NCBI GenBank assembly: GCA_963169455.1
Contig: CAUJDW010000007.1
Coordinates: forward strand, 62,001-126,000
DNA length: 64,000 nt
Source of the DNA: Bacteroidota bacterium
GTDB lineage: Bacteria > Bacteroidota > Bacteroidia > Chitinophagales > Saprospiraceae
Direction: 5' to 3'
Shown piece by piece: positions 15,641 through 23,824 of this stretch. Every line of letters starts with the position of its first letter. Positions within the stretch are counted from its first letter, which is position 1. A program made the position numbers and the translations under genes. Below the pieces are notes generated by a model. It was not told the DNA's origin, searched no databases, and was given only the letters and a program-made list of their open reading frames with translations.

Positions 15641-17062
15641 ATGCATACCTCCGACTTCCGCCGCTACGCCCGTCAACTGGCCGACTGGATGGCCGATTAT
15701 TTTGAAAACGTCGAACAGTACCCCGTTAAACCGCCGGTGCAGCCGGGCGACATCAAAAAACAACTGCCCCCCGGGCCGCCCCTGCAGGGCGAGCCCTTTG
15801 AGCAACTTATGGCGGATTTCGATAACATCATCATGCCGGGCATGGCCCACTGGCAGCACCCGCAGTTTTTCGCCTACTTTCCGGCCACCCGTTCGGCGCC
15901 ATCGGTGCTGGCGGAAATGCTCACGGCCGCTATCGGCGCACAGTGCATGATCTGGTACACCTCGCCCGCCGCCGAAGAACTGGAGGAGCGCTGCATGGAA
16001 TGGCTGCGCGAAATGCTGGCCCTGCCGGCCGGCTGGGTGGGCGCTATCCAGGAAACCGCTTCGGCCGCCACCCTGATTGCCCTGCTGATGGCCCGCGAGC
16101 GCATCAGTGGTTTCCACATCAATCAGAAAGGCTGGCACGGCCAGCCCAGGCTGCGGGTATATGCATCCGAACACGTCCACTCTTCCATTCCCAAAGGCGT
16201 GCGCATCGCCGGCTATGGGGAGGAAAACCTGGTGCTCATCCCCACCGATGAAAACTTTGCCATGCTGCCGGAAAAACTGGAGGAGGCGATCCGAAAGGAC
16301 CTCGGCCAGGGCTATCAGCCTGCCTGCGTGGTGGCCGCCCTGGGCACGACGAGTTCCACCGCCATCGACCCCATCCGGCCCATCGGAGAGATATGCCGGA
16401 AGTACAGGCTGTTTTACCACATCGACGCCGCCTACGCCGGCACGGCCCTGCTGCTGCCGGAGATGCGCTGGATGAGCGACGGCATCGAGCTGGCCGACAG
16501 CTTCGTCTTCAACCCCCACAAGTGGATGTTCACCAATTTCGACTGCACGGCCTTTTTCGTGCAGGACAAACAACTGCTCACCGGCACTTTCAGTATCCTG
16601 CCCGAATACCTGAAAACCCCGATCGACCGGCAGGTGAATAACTATCGCGACTGGGGCATCCAGCTGGGGCGCCGCTTCCGTGCCCTGAAGCTGTGGTTCG
16701 TCATCCGCACCTACGGCCTGGAAGGCCTCCAGGCCCGCCTGCGCGAGCACATCCGCATCGGCCAGTGGCTGGCCGCCGAGATCGAAAAAGAACCCGATTT
16801 CGAACTGCTTGCGCCCGTGCCGCTCAACCTGGTTTGCTTCCGCTACCGCCCCGAAGGCGATTTCAGCGAGGACGAGCTCAACCGGCTCAACGAACAATTG
16901 CTGCAAAGCCTCAACGACAGCGGAAAGATACTTCTGACCCAAACCAAACTGAACGGAAAGTACACCATCCGCATGGTCTCCGGGCAGGTGGAAACGATAC
17001 AGGAGGATGTGGAAAGGGGGTGGCGGCTGGTCCGGGAGATGGCGAGGGAACTGGTTGGTTAA
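15641..17062 (+). CDS. PLP-dependent group II amino-acid decarboxylase
   Basis: This 473-residue enzyme belongs to the aromatic-L-amino-acid/histidine/glutamate decarboxylase family. It shows the N-terminal swapped segment (FRRYARQLADWMADYFENV), HWQHPQFFAYFP, the FHINQKGWHGQP region, ASEHVHSSIPKG with the cofactor-stacking His, the DAAYAG Asp, and the lysine NPHKWM (Lys294) that binds PLP. Length and order match animal-type and bacterial aromatic amino acid decarboxylases, so tyrosine, DOPA or tryptophan are likely substrates, but substrate cannot be read from sequence. It starts 30 bp after the hydrolase and may be co-transcribed. Confidence 0.9.
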   Translation: MHTSDFRRYARQLADWMADYFENVEQYPVKPPVQPGDIKKQLPPGPPLQGEPFEQLMADFDNIIMPGMAHWQHPQFFAYFPATRSAPSVLAEMLTAAIGAQCMIWYTSPAAEELEERCMEWLREMLALPAGWVGAIQETASAATLIALLMARERISGFHINQKGWHGQPRLRVYASEHVHSSIPKGVRIAGYGEENLVLIPTDENFAMLPEKLEEAIRKDLGQGYQPACVVAALGTTSSTAIDPIRPIGEICRKYRLFYHIDAAYAGTALLLPEMRWMSDGIELADSFVFNPHKWMFTNFDCTAFFVQDKQLLTGTFSILPEYLKTPIDRQVNNYRDWGIQLGRRFRALKLWFVIRTYGLEGLQARLREHIRIGQWLAAEIEKEPDFELLAPVPLNLVCFRYRPEGDFSEDELNRLNEQLLQSLNDSGKILLTQTKLNGKYTIRMVSGQVETIQEDVERGWRLVREMARELVG

Positions 17063-17345
17063 ATGGCAGGGAAAAGGCCGATCCTCAATTCCCGGGCAGC
17101 TGCCCGCATTTTTTTGTCAAGGGTAAGTAAAGTTGCGCCGGTTTCTCCGGCAACTATCAGGTAGCAGGCATCATACACTGTGACACGCTGAGAAAATGCG
17201 AGAGCAACCGCCGAACGAAAAACCTCCTGCATCGAACTCCATTCATCGATAAGGCTGAGGATATCCTGGAGAATGGGCAGTACTTCTTCCGAAGGAAGGC
17301 CGGCGAAGCGGTGAAGCTTCCAAAGGGCGTTGCCTGCCTCAGCCG
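17059..17345 (-). pseudogene. Truncated VapC-type PIN-domain protein
   Basis: The minus-strand frame encodes the C-terminal two thirds of a PIN-domain toxin: AEAGNALWKLHRF (normally [VI]E[VI]xNAL), LPSEEVLPIL, SQRVTVYDACYLIVAGETGATLLTLDKKM. The YDACY and TLDKKM segments hold the second and third acidic residues of the ribonuclease site. The N-terminal strand with the first catalytic Asp is missing: the frame abuts the stop codon of the lipoprotein gene at 17351 and has no start of its own. No VapB antitoxin gene is present. The last bases overlap the stop of the decarboxylase gene. Confidence 0.7.
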
Positions 17346-17350
17346 GCCCC

Positions 17351-18838
17351 TCAGTTCCAGTCCGCCATCTCTGCATTTTCCAGGAACAGCTCGCGGTTCC
17401 CGCCGTCGGCATCCATGATCCACAAGTCTTTGCGGGCATTGGGGGTGTTGAGGGTATGGGTAAAAGCCACCTGCGCGCCGGTCGGCGAATAACGGGGGTC
17501 GAGGTCGTTGGCGCCGCCCGGCTTATCGCCTGATAACCCGATGCCGGCGCCGCCCGTCAGGCTGAGTTCAAAGATGCGGGCGTCGAGCTGCCTGCCGGAG
17601 GCGTTTTCAAAGCCGGAAACGTCATAAGTATAGAGAATCCTGCTTCCGTCGATGTAAACCGCCGGCCCGCCCTCCGCACCGGGAGCGGCAGCCAGGAGGG
17701 TATCCAGGATGGCCCCGTCGGAGGGGCGGAGTTTGAAGATGATGCTGTTGTATGGCAATACGCCGCGCCGCCGGGCAGCGATGTAATTGCCAGGCCCGTT
17801 CCAGTCCACCTCCACCCACGATTGATCGGCCGGAGCCTCGGCCAGCAGCTTCAGCCCGCTGCCGTCGCGGTTGATAACGTACAACTGGTTGTAGTACATA
17901 TACAAGAGGCGGGCCCCATCGGGCGACCAGCAAAAGTCCAGCTCGAAATTGTCGTATCCGGCCACCGGAACCGCGGCAGTGATTTTGCGGACACTTCCCC
18001 CCTCCCGGTTCATGGTAAACAGGTGCACTTCGAAATCTTCAAAGGACAGGAAGGCGATCAGGTCGCGCTGGGGGCTCATGCGGGGCCGCCAGCTGCTTTC
18101 GGTGCGCCGGGTGAGCCGGGCAAGCCTGCCCTCCTGGTCAGCTCCGAAGATATCGTACTTGCCTTCCGATTTGCGAACGAAGGAGATCGGCAGTTCGGGG
18201 AAATCTTCCGTCCGGAAATGCCATATTTCACCAAATACGCGACAGCCTTTTCCGTCATCGGCTATGGCCTGCCAGTAATAATCGGTGGCGTAGTCCAGAG
18301 CTTCCAGCAAATAGGTGGTGTCAGGATAATTTTCCAGGAGTTGAAGCCCGTCGGGTTCGTCATCCCAATACAACACCAGATCGAAAGTGAGGGTATCCTC
18401 CTCGTTTTCATCAGTGGATTGCCATGAAAGTTGTACGGACAGAGGAAGCCCCGTGGCGCCGTCGGGTGGTTGGGGGTTGGAAGGTTTTGAAGGCGGCAGG
18501 TTGGCCGGCGCGGCCGGCGCCATTACCAGCGTCACTTCCGAAGTCAGGCCTTCTTCAATGGAGATTCCGACGATCTCCTCGCGATAACCGTCGCGCCTGG
18601 CCCGCAGGGAATATTCCCCCACCGGAATGGAATCCATTAAGAACCGCCCGCCGGCATCGGAAGTAACGGTCTGCGTGGCCGGGTTGGTCGACAGGAATAC
18701 ATTGTCCAGCGTATCCTGGGATTCACTGAGCACCAGCCCGCTGAGCCGGCCATAAGCCTCATATTCGATGGGGGACTCCCGGCAACTGAAGGCCAGGGCG
18801 AGGAACAACCACCCATATCGCATCAGAGTTTTCATCAT
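17351..18838 (-). CDS. Lipoprotein with CRD, Fn3-like and TolB/PD40 propeller domains, last gene of the curli locus
   Basis: The 495-residue protein starts MMKTLMRYGWLFLALAFSC, a clear lipoprotein signal with the lipobox Cys at residue 19. It continues with a carboxypeptidase-regulatory-like domain (GRLSGLVLSESQDTLDNVFL), a fibronectin-III-like segment (PSNPQPPDGATGLPLSVQLSW) and a propeller whose blades read SWRPRMSPQRDLIAFLSF, CWSPDGARLLYMY and DPRYSPTGAQVAFTH, as in TolB. It follows csgG by 46 bp on the same strand and is probably co-transcribed with the curli genes. Its function is unknown; a role in surface assembly or fibre attachment is inference. A longer frame to 18892 would overlap csgG and lacks the signal. 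Confidence 0.85.
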   Translation of the reverse strand: MMKTLMRYGWLFLALAFSCRESPIEYEAYGRLSGLVLSESQDTLDNVFLSTNPATQTVTSDAGGRFLMDSIPVGEYSLRARRDGYREEIVGISIEEGLTSEVTLVMAPAAPANLPPSKPSNPQPPDGATGLPLSVQLSWQSTDENEEDTLTFDLVLYWDDEPDGLQLLENYPDTTYLLEALDYATDYYWQAIADDGKGCRVFGEIWHFRTEDFPELPISFVRKSEGKYDIFGADQEGRLARLTRRTESSWRPRMSPQRDLIAFLSFEDFEVHLFTMNREGGSVRKITAAVPVAGYDNFELDFCWSPDGARLLYMYYNQLYVINRDGSGLKLLAEAPADQSWVEVDWNGPGNYIAARRRGVLPYNSIIFKLRPSDGAILDTLLAAAPGAEGGPAVYIDGSRILYTYDVSGFENASGRQLDARIFELSLTGGAGIGLSGDKPGGANDLDPRYSPTGAQVAFTHTLNTPNARKDLWIMDADGGNRELFLENAEMADWN

Positions 18839-18884
18839 CCCGGAGATTAGGGTTAAGTAATGGAATCGCTCTGCCTGAAGCCTT

Positions 18885-20258
18885 TCAGTCATTGAGGTAA
18901 ACCCTCAGCCCCAGGCGGGCGCGCCAGAACATATCGTCGTACTTGCCGTGTTTCAGGTCATCGACTTCATCGCTGAAAACGAAGTCCTGGCCTACAGACA
19001 GTGCAGCCCCCAGCGAGGGGTTGAACCGGTATTCGAGCCCCAGGCCGGCATGGGCCTTCCAGTAGGCATTGCCGCCGCCCTGAAAGCCGTGGGCCTGGTC
19101 GAACAACATGCCTCCGCCGCCGTAAAGGAATGGCGAGAAGCGATCCTGAGGCAGCAGGCGCACCAGCAGGCTCAGGCCGGCATAGCTCGCTTTTTCCTCG
19201 TAGCGCTCGGTGGAAAGCCTGCTCATCCCATAGTTGATGCCCAGTGCGTAACGGGGCGACAGGAAGAGGCTGGCGCCCATATCGAGCCCGGGTTCGGGCC
19301 TGGCATCCGGAAAATCGCCGTTGTAGAGCATACCCAGGGCGTTCACCTCAAAGCTCGCCACGGGTTGATACTCCATGTTTTCCCGCCCGAAGATATCCGT
19401 CTGCTGCAACTGATCCCGCTCGCGCGAATAGGCGCGCACCAGGCGGATGGCCTTTTCTTCTTCCCCGCCTTTCACTTTCCACAAGCCGTCGATAACGCCT
19501 TCGATGACCAGGCTGTAAACGGCCATTTCGATGGCTTCCGTCACTGCCATTTCCGAAGGTTCGTTAAACGTAAAGCCGGTTTCGGCCTCCAGCAGGCGCT
19601 TGAACCGCACGAAGCGGAAGACGCCCACATCGACGGCCTGGGAGAGAATGGTTTTGGAAGTGTAAACCGTTTTGAGCACCTTGCCGTTGCTGGTGGAGAT
19701 AGCGCGCAGGTAAACCGTAACGCGGTCCTGCCGGTACTGGCTGGAGCCTCCGGCGCCGAAATACCGCAGCCCTGCGCCGCCGGTGAGGATGTTGGCGTCG
19801 TAGGAAACGATGCCGCCTTCCAGGATCACCCCGGCGAAAAGCAGGGGCGGAAGCAGGGGTTGCTCTCCTTCCGCCTGCTCATACTGGGCGCGGCTGGAAC
19901 GGATGATCTTGCGCTCATTGAGCAGGTCCCCAACGTTTTCCCGCTCGATGGGAACGAACCAGCCTGACTCTTCCATCGCCCTGATCAGGATATTGGCGCC
20001 GCCCTGGGTGACAGCGGTGGACCAGTTGGCCCCCAGTTCCGAGGGCTTGTACTGGCCGGTCTGGTCGCGGAAGCGATAAACCGCGGCCACCACCTTTTCG
20101 CGGGGAGCAGGCAGGGTGCGCAGCAATGGCGTTATGGTAGTTTCCTCCCCCAGGCGGGCGCTCCTGGTCTGGAGGGGCTGATGCAGGTAAGCGCCGCAGC
20201 CCCACCCCAGGAATAGAAGGAGAAAAGTGGCCAGAAAAGGAAAGTATTGCCGTTTCAT
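18885..20258 (-). CDS. csgG: Curli secretion channel CsgG with extra C-terminal beta-barrel-like domain
   Basis: CsgG is the outer-membrane lipoprotein pore that exports curlin subunits. Here the 457-residue protein has a lipobox (FLGWGC), the CsgG core (about 30-265: KVVAAVYRFRDQTGQYKP, GGANILIRAMEESGWFVPIEREN, LNERKIIRSSR, ILEGGIVSYDANILTGG, VYLRAISTSNGKVLKTV, then a C-terminal helix) and about 190 extra residues. The extra part has repeated amphipathic strands (GASLFLSPRYALGINYGMS, YAGLSLLVRLLP, FSPFLYGGGGMLF, HAGLGLEYRF, RARLGLRVYLND) like an 8-stranded OmpA-type barrel. E. coli CsgG has no such tail (277 residues). The start at 20258 gives the lipoprotein signal directly. Confidence 0.9.
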   Translation of the reverse strand: MKRQYFPFLATFLLLFLGWGCGAYLHQPLQTRSARLGEETTITPLLRTLPAPREKVVAAVYRFRDQTGQYKPSELGANWSTAVTQGGANILIRAMEESGWFVPIERENVGDLLNERKIIRSSRAQYEQAEGEQPLLPPLLFAGVILEGGIVSYDANILTGGAGLRYFGAGGSSQYRQDRVTVYLRAISTSNGKVLKTVYTSKTILSQAVDVGVFRFVRFKRLLEAETGFTFNEPSEMAVTEAIEMAVYSLVIEGVIDGLWKVKGGEEEKAIRLVRAYSRERDQLQQTDIFGRENMEYQPVASFEVNALGMLYNGDFPDARPEPGLDMGASLFLSPRYALGINYGMSRLSTERYEEKASYAGLSLLVRLLPQDRFSPFLYGGGGMLFDQAHGFQGGGNAYWKAHAGLGLEYRFNPSLGAALSVGQDFVFSDEVDDLKHGKYDDMFWRARLGLRVYLND

Positions 20259-20403
20259 GGCTTTAGAGTTTGGGTCCCGGATTTTCAAAACGCTTCAACC
20301 CATCCCGGATCGTCAGGGCCAGTCCAATACCCGGCCACCTGGCTGTAAAAGCGGGGCGGCCGGGCCAAACCAAACTCTAAATCCGGGAAGTTTGTGACTT
20401 TCC
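20259..20403 (-). repeat. csgF-csgG spacer with a 12-bp inverted repeat
   Basis: TTTAGAGTTTGG at 20262-20273 and its exact complement at 20370-20381 could pair in the transcript across about 96 bases, bringing the end of csgF close to the start of csgG. It may be an internal regulatory structure that sets the ratio of the two proteins; only the repeat itself is observed. Confidence 0.4.
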
Positions 20404-20826
20404 CTAGAAATAGGGTATCGTGATCTGTGTCTGCCCGCCGGTGCTGAGGTCAAAAATGTTGATTACGATGCCGTCCAGCCCCGAGAGGATGTCGATCTGA
20501 AAGTCTCCCAGCAGGTAGGATCCCGGCTCCAGCCCGCTTTCTCCGAACTGGGCCTCGATGATTTCCCGCGAGAGCTGGTTCAGCAACTGCCGGTTCAGCG
20601 CCTCGCTGAAGGATTCCAGCACGCCTTCGCCTTCCTCCTGCCGGCGGGCTTCCTCAGGGTCTTCGAAAGTATCCTGAGCCGTGGCGGCGCTCAGCAGCCA
20701 GCTATAGTTCAGATAGTGGCCGCCAAAAGCCGGGTTTTTGGGCTGATAAACCAAATCCTGCCCCAGCCCCCTCAAAACGCAGGCCAGCAGGGCGAGCACA
20801 GCACAGATAATTTTTGCCGTTTTCAT
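20404..20826 (-). CDS. csgF: Curli assembly protein CsgF
   Basis: A 140-residue secreted protein with a signal peptide (residues 1-22, ending GLGQ) followed at once by the CsgF hallmark DLVYQPKNPAFGG and NYSWLLSAATAQ. In E. coli this N-terminal segment inserts into the CsgG pore and forms a second constriction, while the remainder helps anchor the nucleator at the cell surface. The end (GTGQTQI-like strand GGQTQITIPYF) is also family-typical. It lies 17 bp after csgE, so the two are likely translated from one mRNA. Confidence 0.95.
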   Translation of the reverse strand: MKTAKIICAVLALLACVLRGLGQDLVYQPKNPAFGGHYLNYSWLLSAATAQDTFEDPEEARRQEEGEGVLESFSEALNRQLLNQLSREIIEAQFGESGLEPGSYLLGDFQIDILSGLDGIVINIFDLSTGGQTQITIPYF

Positions 20827-20843
20827 GCTTCGGGCTTTATCAT

Positions 20844-21611
20844 TCAGTATAATCCGCTTCCTTCTTTGTCCTCCCGTTCGAGGCTCTTTTTCGTCTCCTC
20901 CCGGATTTCCAGTTCCCGGTTCACTGCGGCGGCGGCCAGCCTGGCCAGCTCTTCGATGAACTGTGGCTGGGGCTGGAGCGGATATTCGAAAGCCTGGCCT
21001 TCATCGATGAATATTCTCGCCCAGCTCGCCATGCCCCGGAAGGGCAATTCCTCGATGCGGATAACGTAATCCCGGGCTTCGGCGGGAGGCTCCCAGGCCT
21101 CCTGAAAGGCGTAAAAAAAATCGCGCCCGGCCCGCGTCCGGGTCTGGTCGAGCAACAGGATATCAGCTCCACCCGATTCCTCCCGCTGGCTGTCCTGCAC
21201 CTTTTCACGGCTCACCGGCGACAGCTTGCCGAAATAGCGCTGGCCTTCCACCTTACTGGCGGCCGCGACGAGCCGGGCCGATTCGTAAACCCGCAATTGC
21301 GCCATGAAATAATCCTCTTCAAGGCGGTTGACGGATGTGGTGCAGAGCAGTTTTGCGCTGCCGCCCGGCAAACTGAAACTGCCGCCCTGGACGCTGCTGG
21401 ATATGTTGCCGTCTTCATCCTGCCTTTCCAGCCGCAGTTCATAGGTGAAACTCCTTGCTCGGAAAGCCAGGTTTTCACACCACACTTCCACGCGGGTGGC
21501 GCCCGCTTCTTCCACGCTTTCCATCTGGATGCGGATGGAGTCCCTGTCCTGCCCGGGCGCCAGGGCCGGCAGGATAGCCAGTAATATGCCGAAATACTTT
21601 GCGGGTCTCAT
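20844..21611 (-). CDS. csgE: Curli assembly protein CsgE with extra N-terminal beta domain
   Basis: CsgE is the periplasmic adaptor that caps CsgG and feeds curlin into it. The C-terminal half (about 148-240) carries the CsgE pattern: LLLDQTRTRAGRDFFYAFQEAWEPP, YVIRIEELPFRGMASWARIFI and FEYPLQP. E. coli CsgE is only about 129 residues, whereas this protein has 255. After the signal peptide the extra N-terminal part (about 22-125) is beta-rich (EVWCENLAFRARSFTYELRL, SSVQGGSFSLPGGSAKLL) and resembles CsgH, a curli-associated protein of alphaproteobacteria; that likeness is by pattern only. Upstream is the curlin gene (139 bp), downstream csgF (17 bp). Confidence 0.9.
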   Translation of the reverse strand: MRPAKYFGILLAILPALAPGQDRDSIRIQMESVEEAGATRVEVWCENLAFRARSFTYELRLERQDEDGNISSSVQGGSFSLPGGSAKLLCTTSVNRLEEDYFMAQLRVYESARLVAAASKVEGQRYFGKLSPVSREKVQDSQREESGGADILLLDQTRTRAGRDFFYAFQEAWEPPAEARDYVIRIEELPFRGMASWARIFIDEGQAFEYPLQPQPQFIEELARLAAAAVNRELEIREETKKSLEREDKEGSGLY

Positions 21612-21750
21612 TGATTGGTTTCATCGGCGAGGCTGCTCCGTAGAGCCCCGGAGGGGCCAGGCCGCCTTCACCGGCCTGCCGCCCCTCCGGCCCCTTTTGG
21701 CAAGTATGCTTCACTTTGTGTTTCCACTCAGCATTTCCAAACAGACAGGC

Positions 21751-22851
21751 CTAATCTTTCTGAACCACCTTGGCATTGTTCCAGTCGCCGATCTGGTCGA
21801 TCGTGGAATAGTGCCCATGGCCTTCCTGGAGAACATCGGCCTGGTTGTACAAGCCATCCTGATAGATCCAGGAGTAGTTGTCTTCACCCGTTTGGGACAC
21901 CTTTGCCAGGTTGTAGTCCTTCAGCTGATAAATATCCGATCCGTTGTTCAGGCCTACCTGCGTCACTTCGGCATTGTTGTAGCCACCCGTCCACCAGGTG
22001 CCGTCCTGATAGATATTCGACCTGTTGTTATCGCCTTCCTGATATACTTTAGCCTGGTTGAAACGGTTGATCTGGGTAGCGGAGGAAGCGTTGTTGTTGC
22101 CGTACTGTTCCACTTTGGCGGTGTTGTTATCGCCGTATTGGCCCAGGTAGGAAGAGTTGAAGTTTCCGGCCTGAGTGACTTCCCCTTTATTTACCCAACC
22201 GCTTTGCTGTGCGCTGGAGTAGTTGTAATTGCCGCGTTGGTTTACCCACAGTTCATTGCTGCTGCCCCATTGCCCCCCATAGGAGCCGTTGCCTGTGCCT
22301 TCCTGGTTGATGCCGGCCTTGTTCATGGCTCCCATCTGGCTCAGTTGAGAGTAGTTGCCGTCACCGATCTGGTTGGCCTGGGCTTCGTTCTGCCAGTATC
22401 CCTGATAGATATACGACGAGTTGCCGGCGCCGTCCTGGTTCACACCAGCCTTGTTCTGATAGCCCCACTGGTCCACGAAGGAGTAGTTGCGGGAGCCGAT
22501 CTGGGTAATGCCGGCTTCATTTTCCTGGCCGCTCTGAATGGCCTGAGAAAAATGGCCGGCGCCGTTCTGGCTGGTAAGGGCCTTGTTGCGTTCTCCGTAT
22601 TGGCTGGTATAGGACATGTTGAATTCGCCTTCCTGGAGGGTGCTGAATTCGTTTCCAACGCCGCTCTGATAGTTCATCGAGGTGTTGGCGTTCCAGTTCT
22701 GGTAAACGTAAGCCACGTTAGCATTGCCATACTGCTGGTTTTCGGCTACGTTGTCTTTGCCGAATTGGTCGATATCACTCTTATTGGCCTGGGCCATGGC
22801 CATGGTGACACCCACCAAAAAAGCAATGATGAGGATGATTGGCTTTCTCAT
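21751..22851 (-). CDS. Curlin-repeat fibre subunit (CsgA/CsgB-like), 30 repeats
   Basis: The 366-residue secreted protein has a signal peptide (MRKPIILIIAFLVG... to AMAQ) and then almost only curlin repeats. I count 30 consecutive 11-residue units of the form xxxQxGxxNxx plus a final partial one. From unit 3 on they alternate strictly: odd units end in Ser (e.g. ITQIGSRNYS) and even units mostly in Ala (e.g. VDQWGYQNKA), giving 22-residue strand-loop-strand repeats, about 15 in all against five in E. coli CsgA. Unit 24 carries a 5-residue insertion with WWTGG. The ATG at 22851 gives the signal peptide; the frame extends 13 codons further without need. Whether it acts as major subunit or nucleator is open. 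Confidence 0.95.
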   Translation of the reverse strand: MRKPIILIIAFLVGVTMAMAQANKSDIDQFGKDNVAENQQYGNANVAYVYQNWNANTSMNYQSGVGNEFSTLQEGEFNMSYTSQYGERNKALTSQNGAGHFSQAIQSGQENEAGITQIGSRNYSFVDQWGYQNKAGVNQDGAGNSSYIYQGYWQNEAQANQIGDGNYSQLSQMGAMNKAGINQEGTGNGSYGGQWGSSNELWVNQRGNYNYSSAQQSGWVNKGEVTQAGNFNSSYLGQYGDNNTAKVEQYGNNNASSATQINRFNQAKVYQEGDNNRSNIYQDGTWWTGGYNNAEVTQVGLNNGSDIYQLKDYNLAKVSQTGEDNYSWIYQDGLYNQADVLQEGHGHYSTIDQIGDWNNAKVVQKD

Positions 22852-23263
22852 GGTATGTTTTTTTGGTTTAGAATAAGGGTACAATTGCACTCGCCACAGG
22901 CTTCGAAAAAAGCCCGCGCCACAGGCGCCTGCCTGCAGCTTTAACTTCCCGGGCCTCCTGATGAGGCAAGAGCCTGGCCCAAATTATTCTCAAAAACAAA
23001 AAAAGCGTTCAATTTCCGGCGGGCGCTTGCGGAAGGGAAAAGACACCGCCTCAACATGGGGAGATGACAACCGCAACGCCATCCGCAACTCCACAGCTGC
23101 GATTCCCGGACGTTCACAGGGCTATGCGGTCAGCTATTCAAAAAGGGTTTGAGGAATTCCTGGGGGAAGAGCGTTATGCAATAAACTCACTTGCCCCTCT
23201 TTTGAAACAAGTTAGGGCCGCTCTTCACGCAATATCCTGCCATAAACACGCACAATCCTGCCA
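22852..23263. promoter_or_regulatory. Curli upstream region with a 10-bp direct repeat at 21-bp spacing
   Basis: This 412-bp gap upstream of the curlin gene contains no gene I can support. Near its distal end ATCCTGCCAT occurs twice, at 23234-23243 and 23255-23264, exactly 21 bp apart; paired half-sites at two helical turns are typical of AraC-family regulators, and the AraC-type gene 23264-23632 ends here. A short repeat CGCCACAGG occurs near 22892 and 22917, closer to the curlin start. No full TAnnTTTG element was found in the curli direction. Confidence 0.35.
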
Positions 23264-23632
23264 TCAGAGGGCATCCTCCTGGCTGTGCATCCATTCCACG
23301 GGCCGGCAGCCGTAGTGGCCTTCGAAGAGGCGCGAAAAATAATCGGGATGGTAAAATCCGACCCGGGCGGCCAGTTCCTTTACGCTATCCACTTCTCCAT
23401 CTTTCAGCAAATCCATAGCACATTTCAACCTGAATTGCTGTATGTACTGGTTGGGGGTCAGGCCTGCCAGTTTTTCCAGCCTGCGGTAAAAATTGCGTTC
23501 GCTCATACACAAAGCATACGCGATATCGGCAATGACGACGTTGTGGTTTTCGATATTGGCCATCAGATAGCAATCGACCTCCTGAAGCCATTTCTGTTGT
23601 GCGGGGTTAAGCCTTCGCTGCTTTTGTTTCAT
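23264..23632 (-). CDS. Stand-alone AraC-type DNA-binding protein
   Basis: A 122-residue protein consisting of little more than the two helix-turn-helix motifs of the AraC family: IADIAYALCMSERNFYRRLEKLAGLTPNQYIQQFRL and KELAARVGFYHPDYFSRLFEGHYGCRPVEW. There is no ligand-binding or receiver domain. The domain type is the one found at the C-terminus of Bacteroidota hybrid two-component regulators, so it could be a natural single-domain regulator or the remnant of one; the ATG at 23632 is preceded by no longer family-like frame. It lies directly upstream of the curli operon in the same orientation and is a candidate CsgD-like controller. Confidence 0.85.
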   Translation of the reverse strand: MKQKQRRLNPAQQKWLQEVDCYLMANIENHNVVIADIAYALCMSERNFYRRLEKLAGLTPNQYIQQFRLKCAMDLLKDGEVDSVKELAARVGFYHPDYFSRLFEGHYGCRPVEWMHSQEDAL

Positions 23633-23824
23633 CGTTTCCGGGATTTGGGCCCTTTTCCGGAATTGGAATCGGGCCTATTCCGGGGAGCCCTCATATTATT
23701 GATTTCCTGCATTACAAGTATTCTATAGTGAAAACACCTCTGAAAAATATTGAGTTCTATGCCCTGCTGATTGTTGAAAGCGACACCGGAATTCTTCCTA
23801 CCTTCCCCCCCCAAGGCTGGCGAA

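Noticed and set aside
15404-16942. A 512-codon minus-strand frame across the decarboxylase
   Set aside because: The plus strand carries a complete PLP decarboxylase with all motifs; high GC leaves the opposite strand without stops.
21445-22944. A 499-codon open frame on the plus strand across csgE and the curlin gene
   Set aside because: It is the antisense shadow of the curlin repeats and of csgE. Its repeated hydrophobic pattern is a by-product of the repeat codons.
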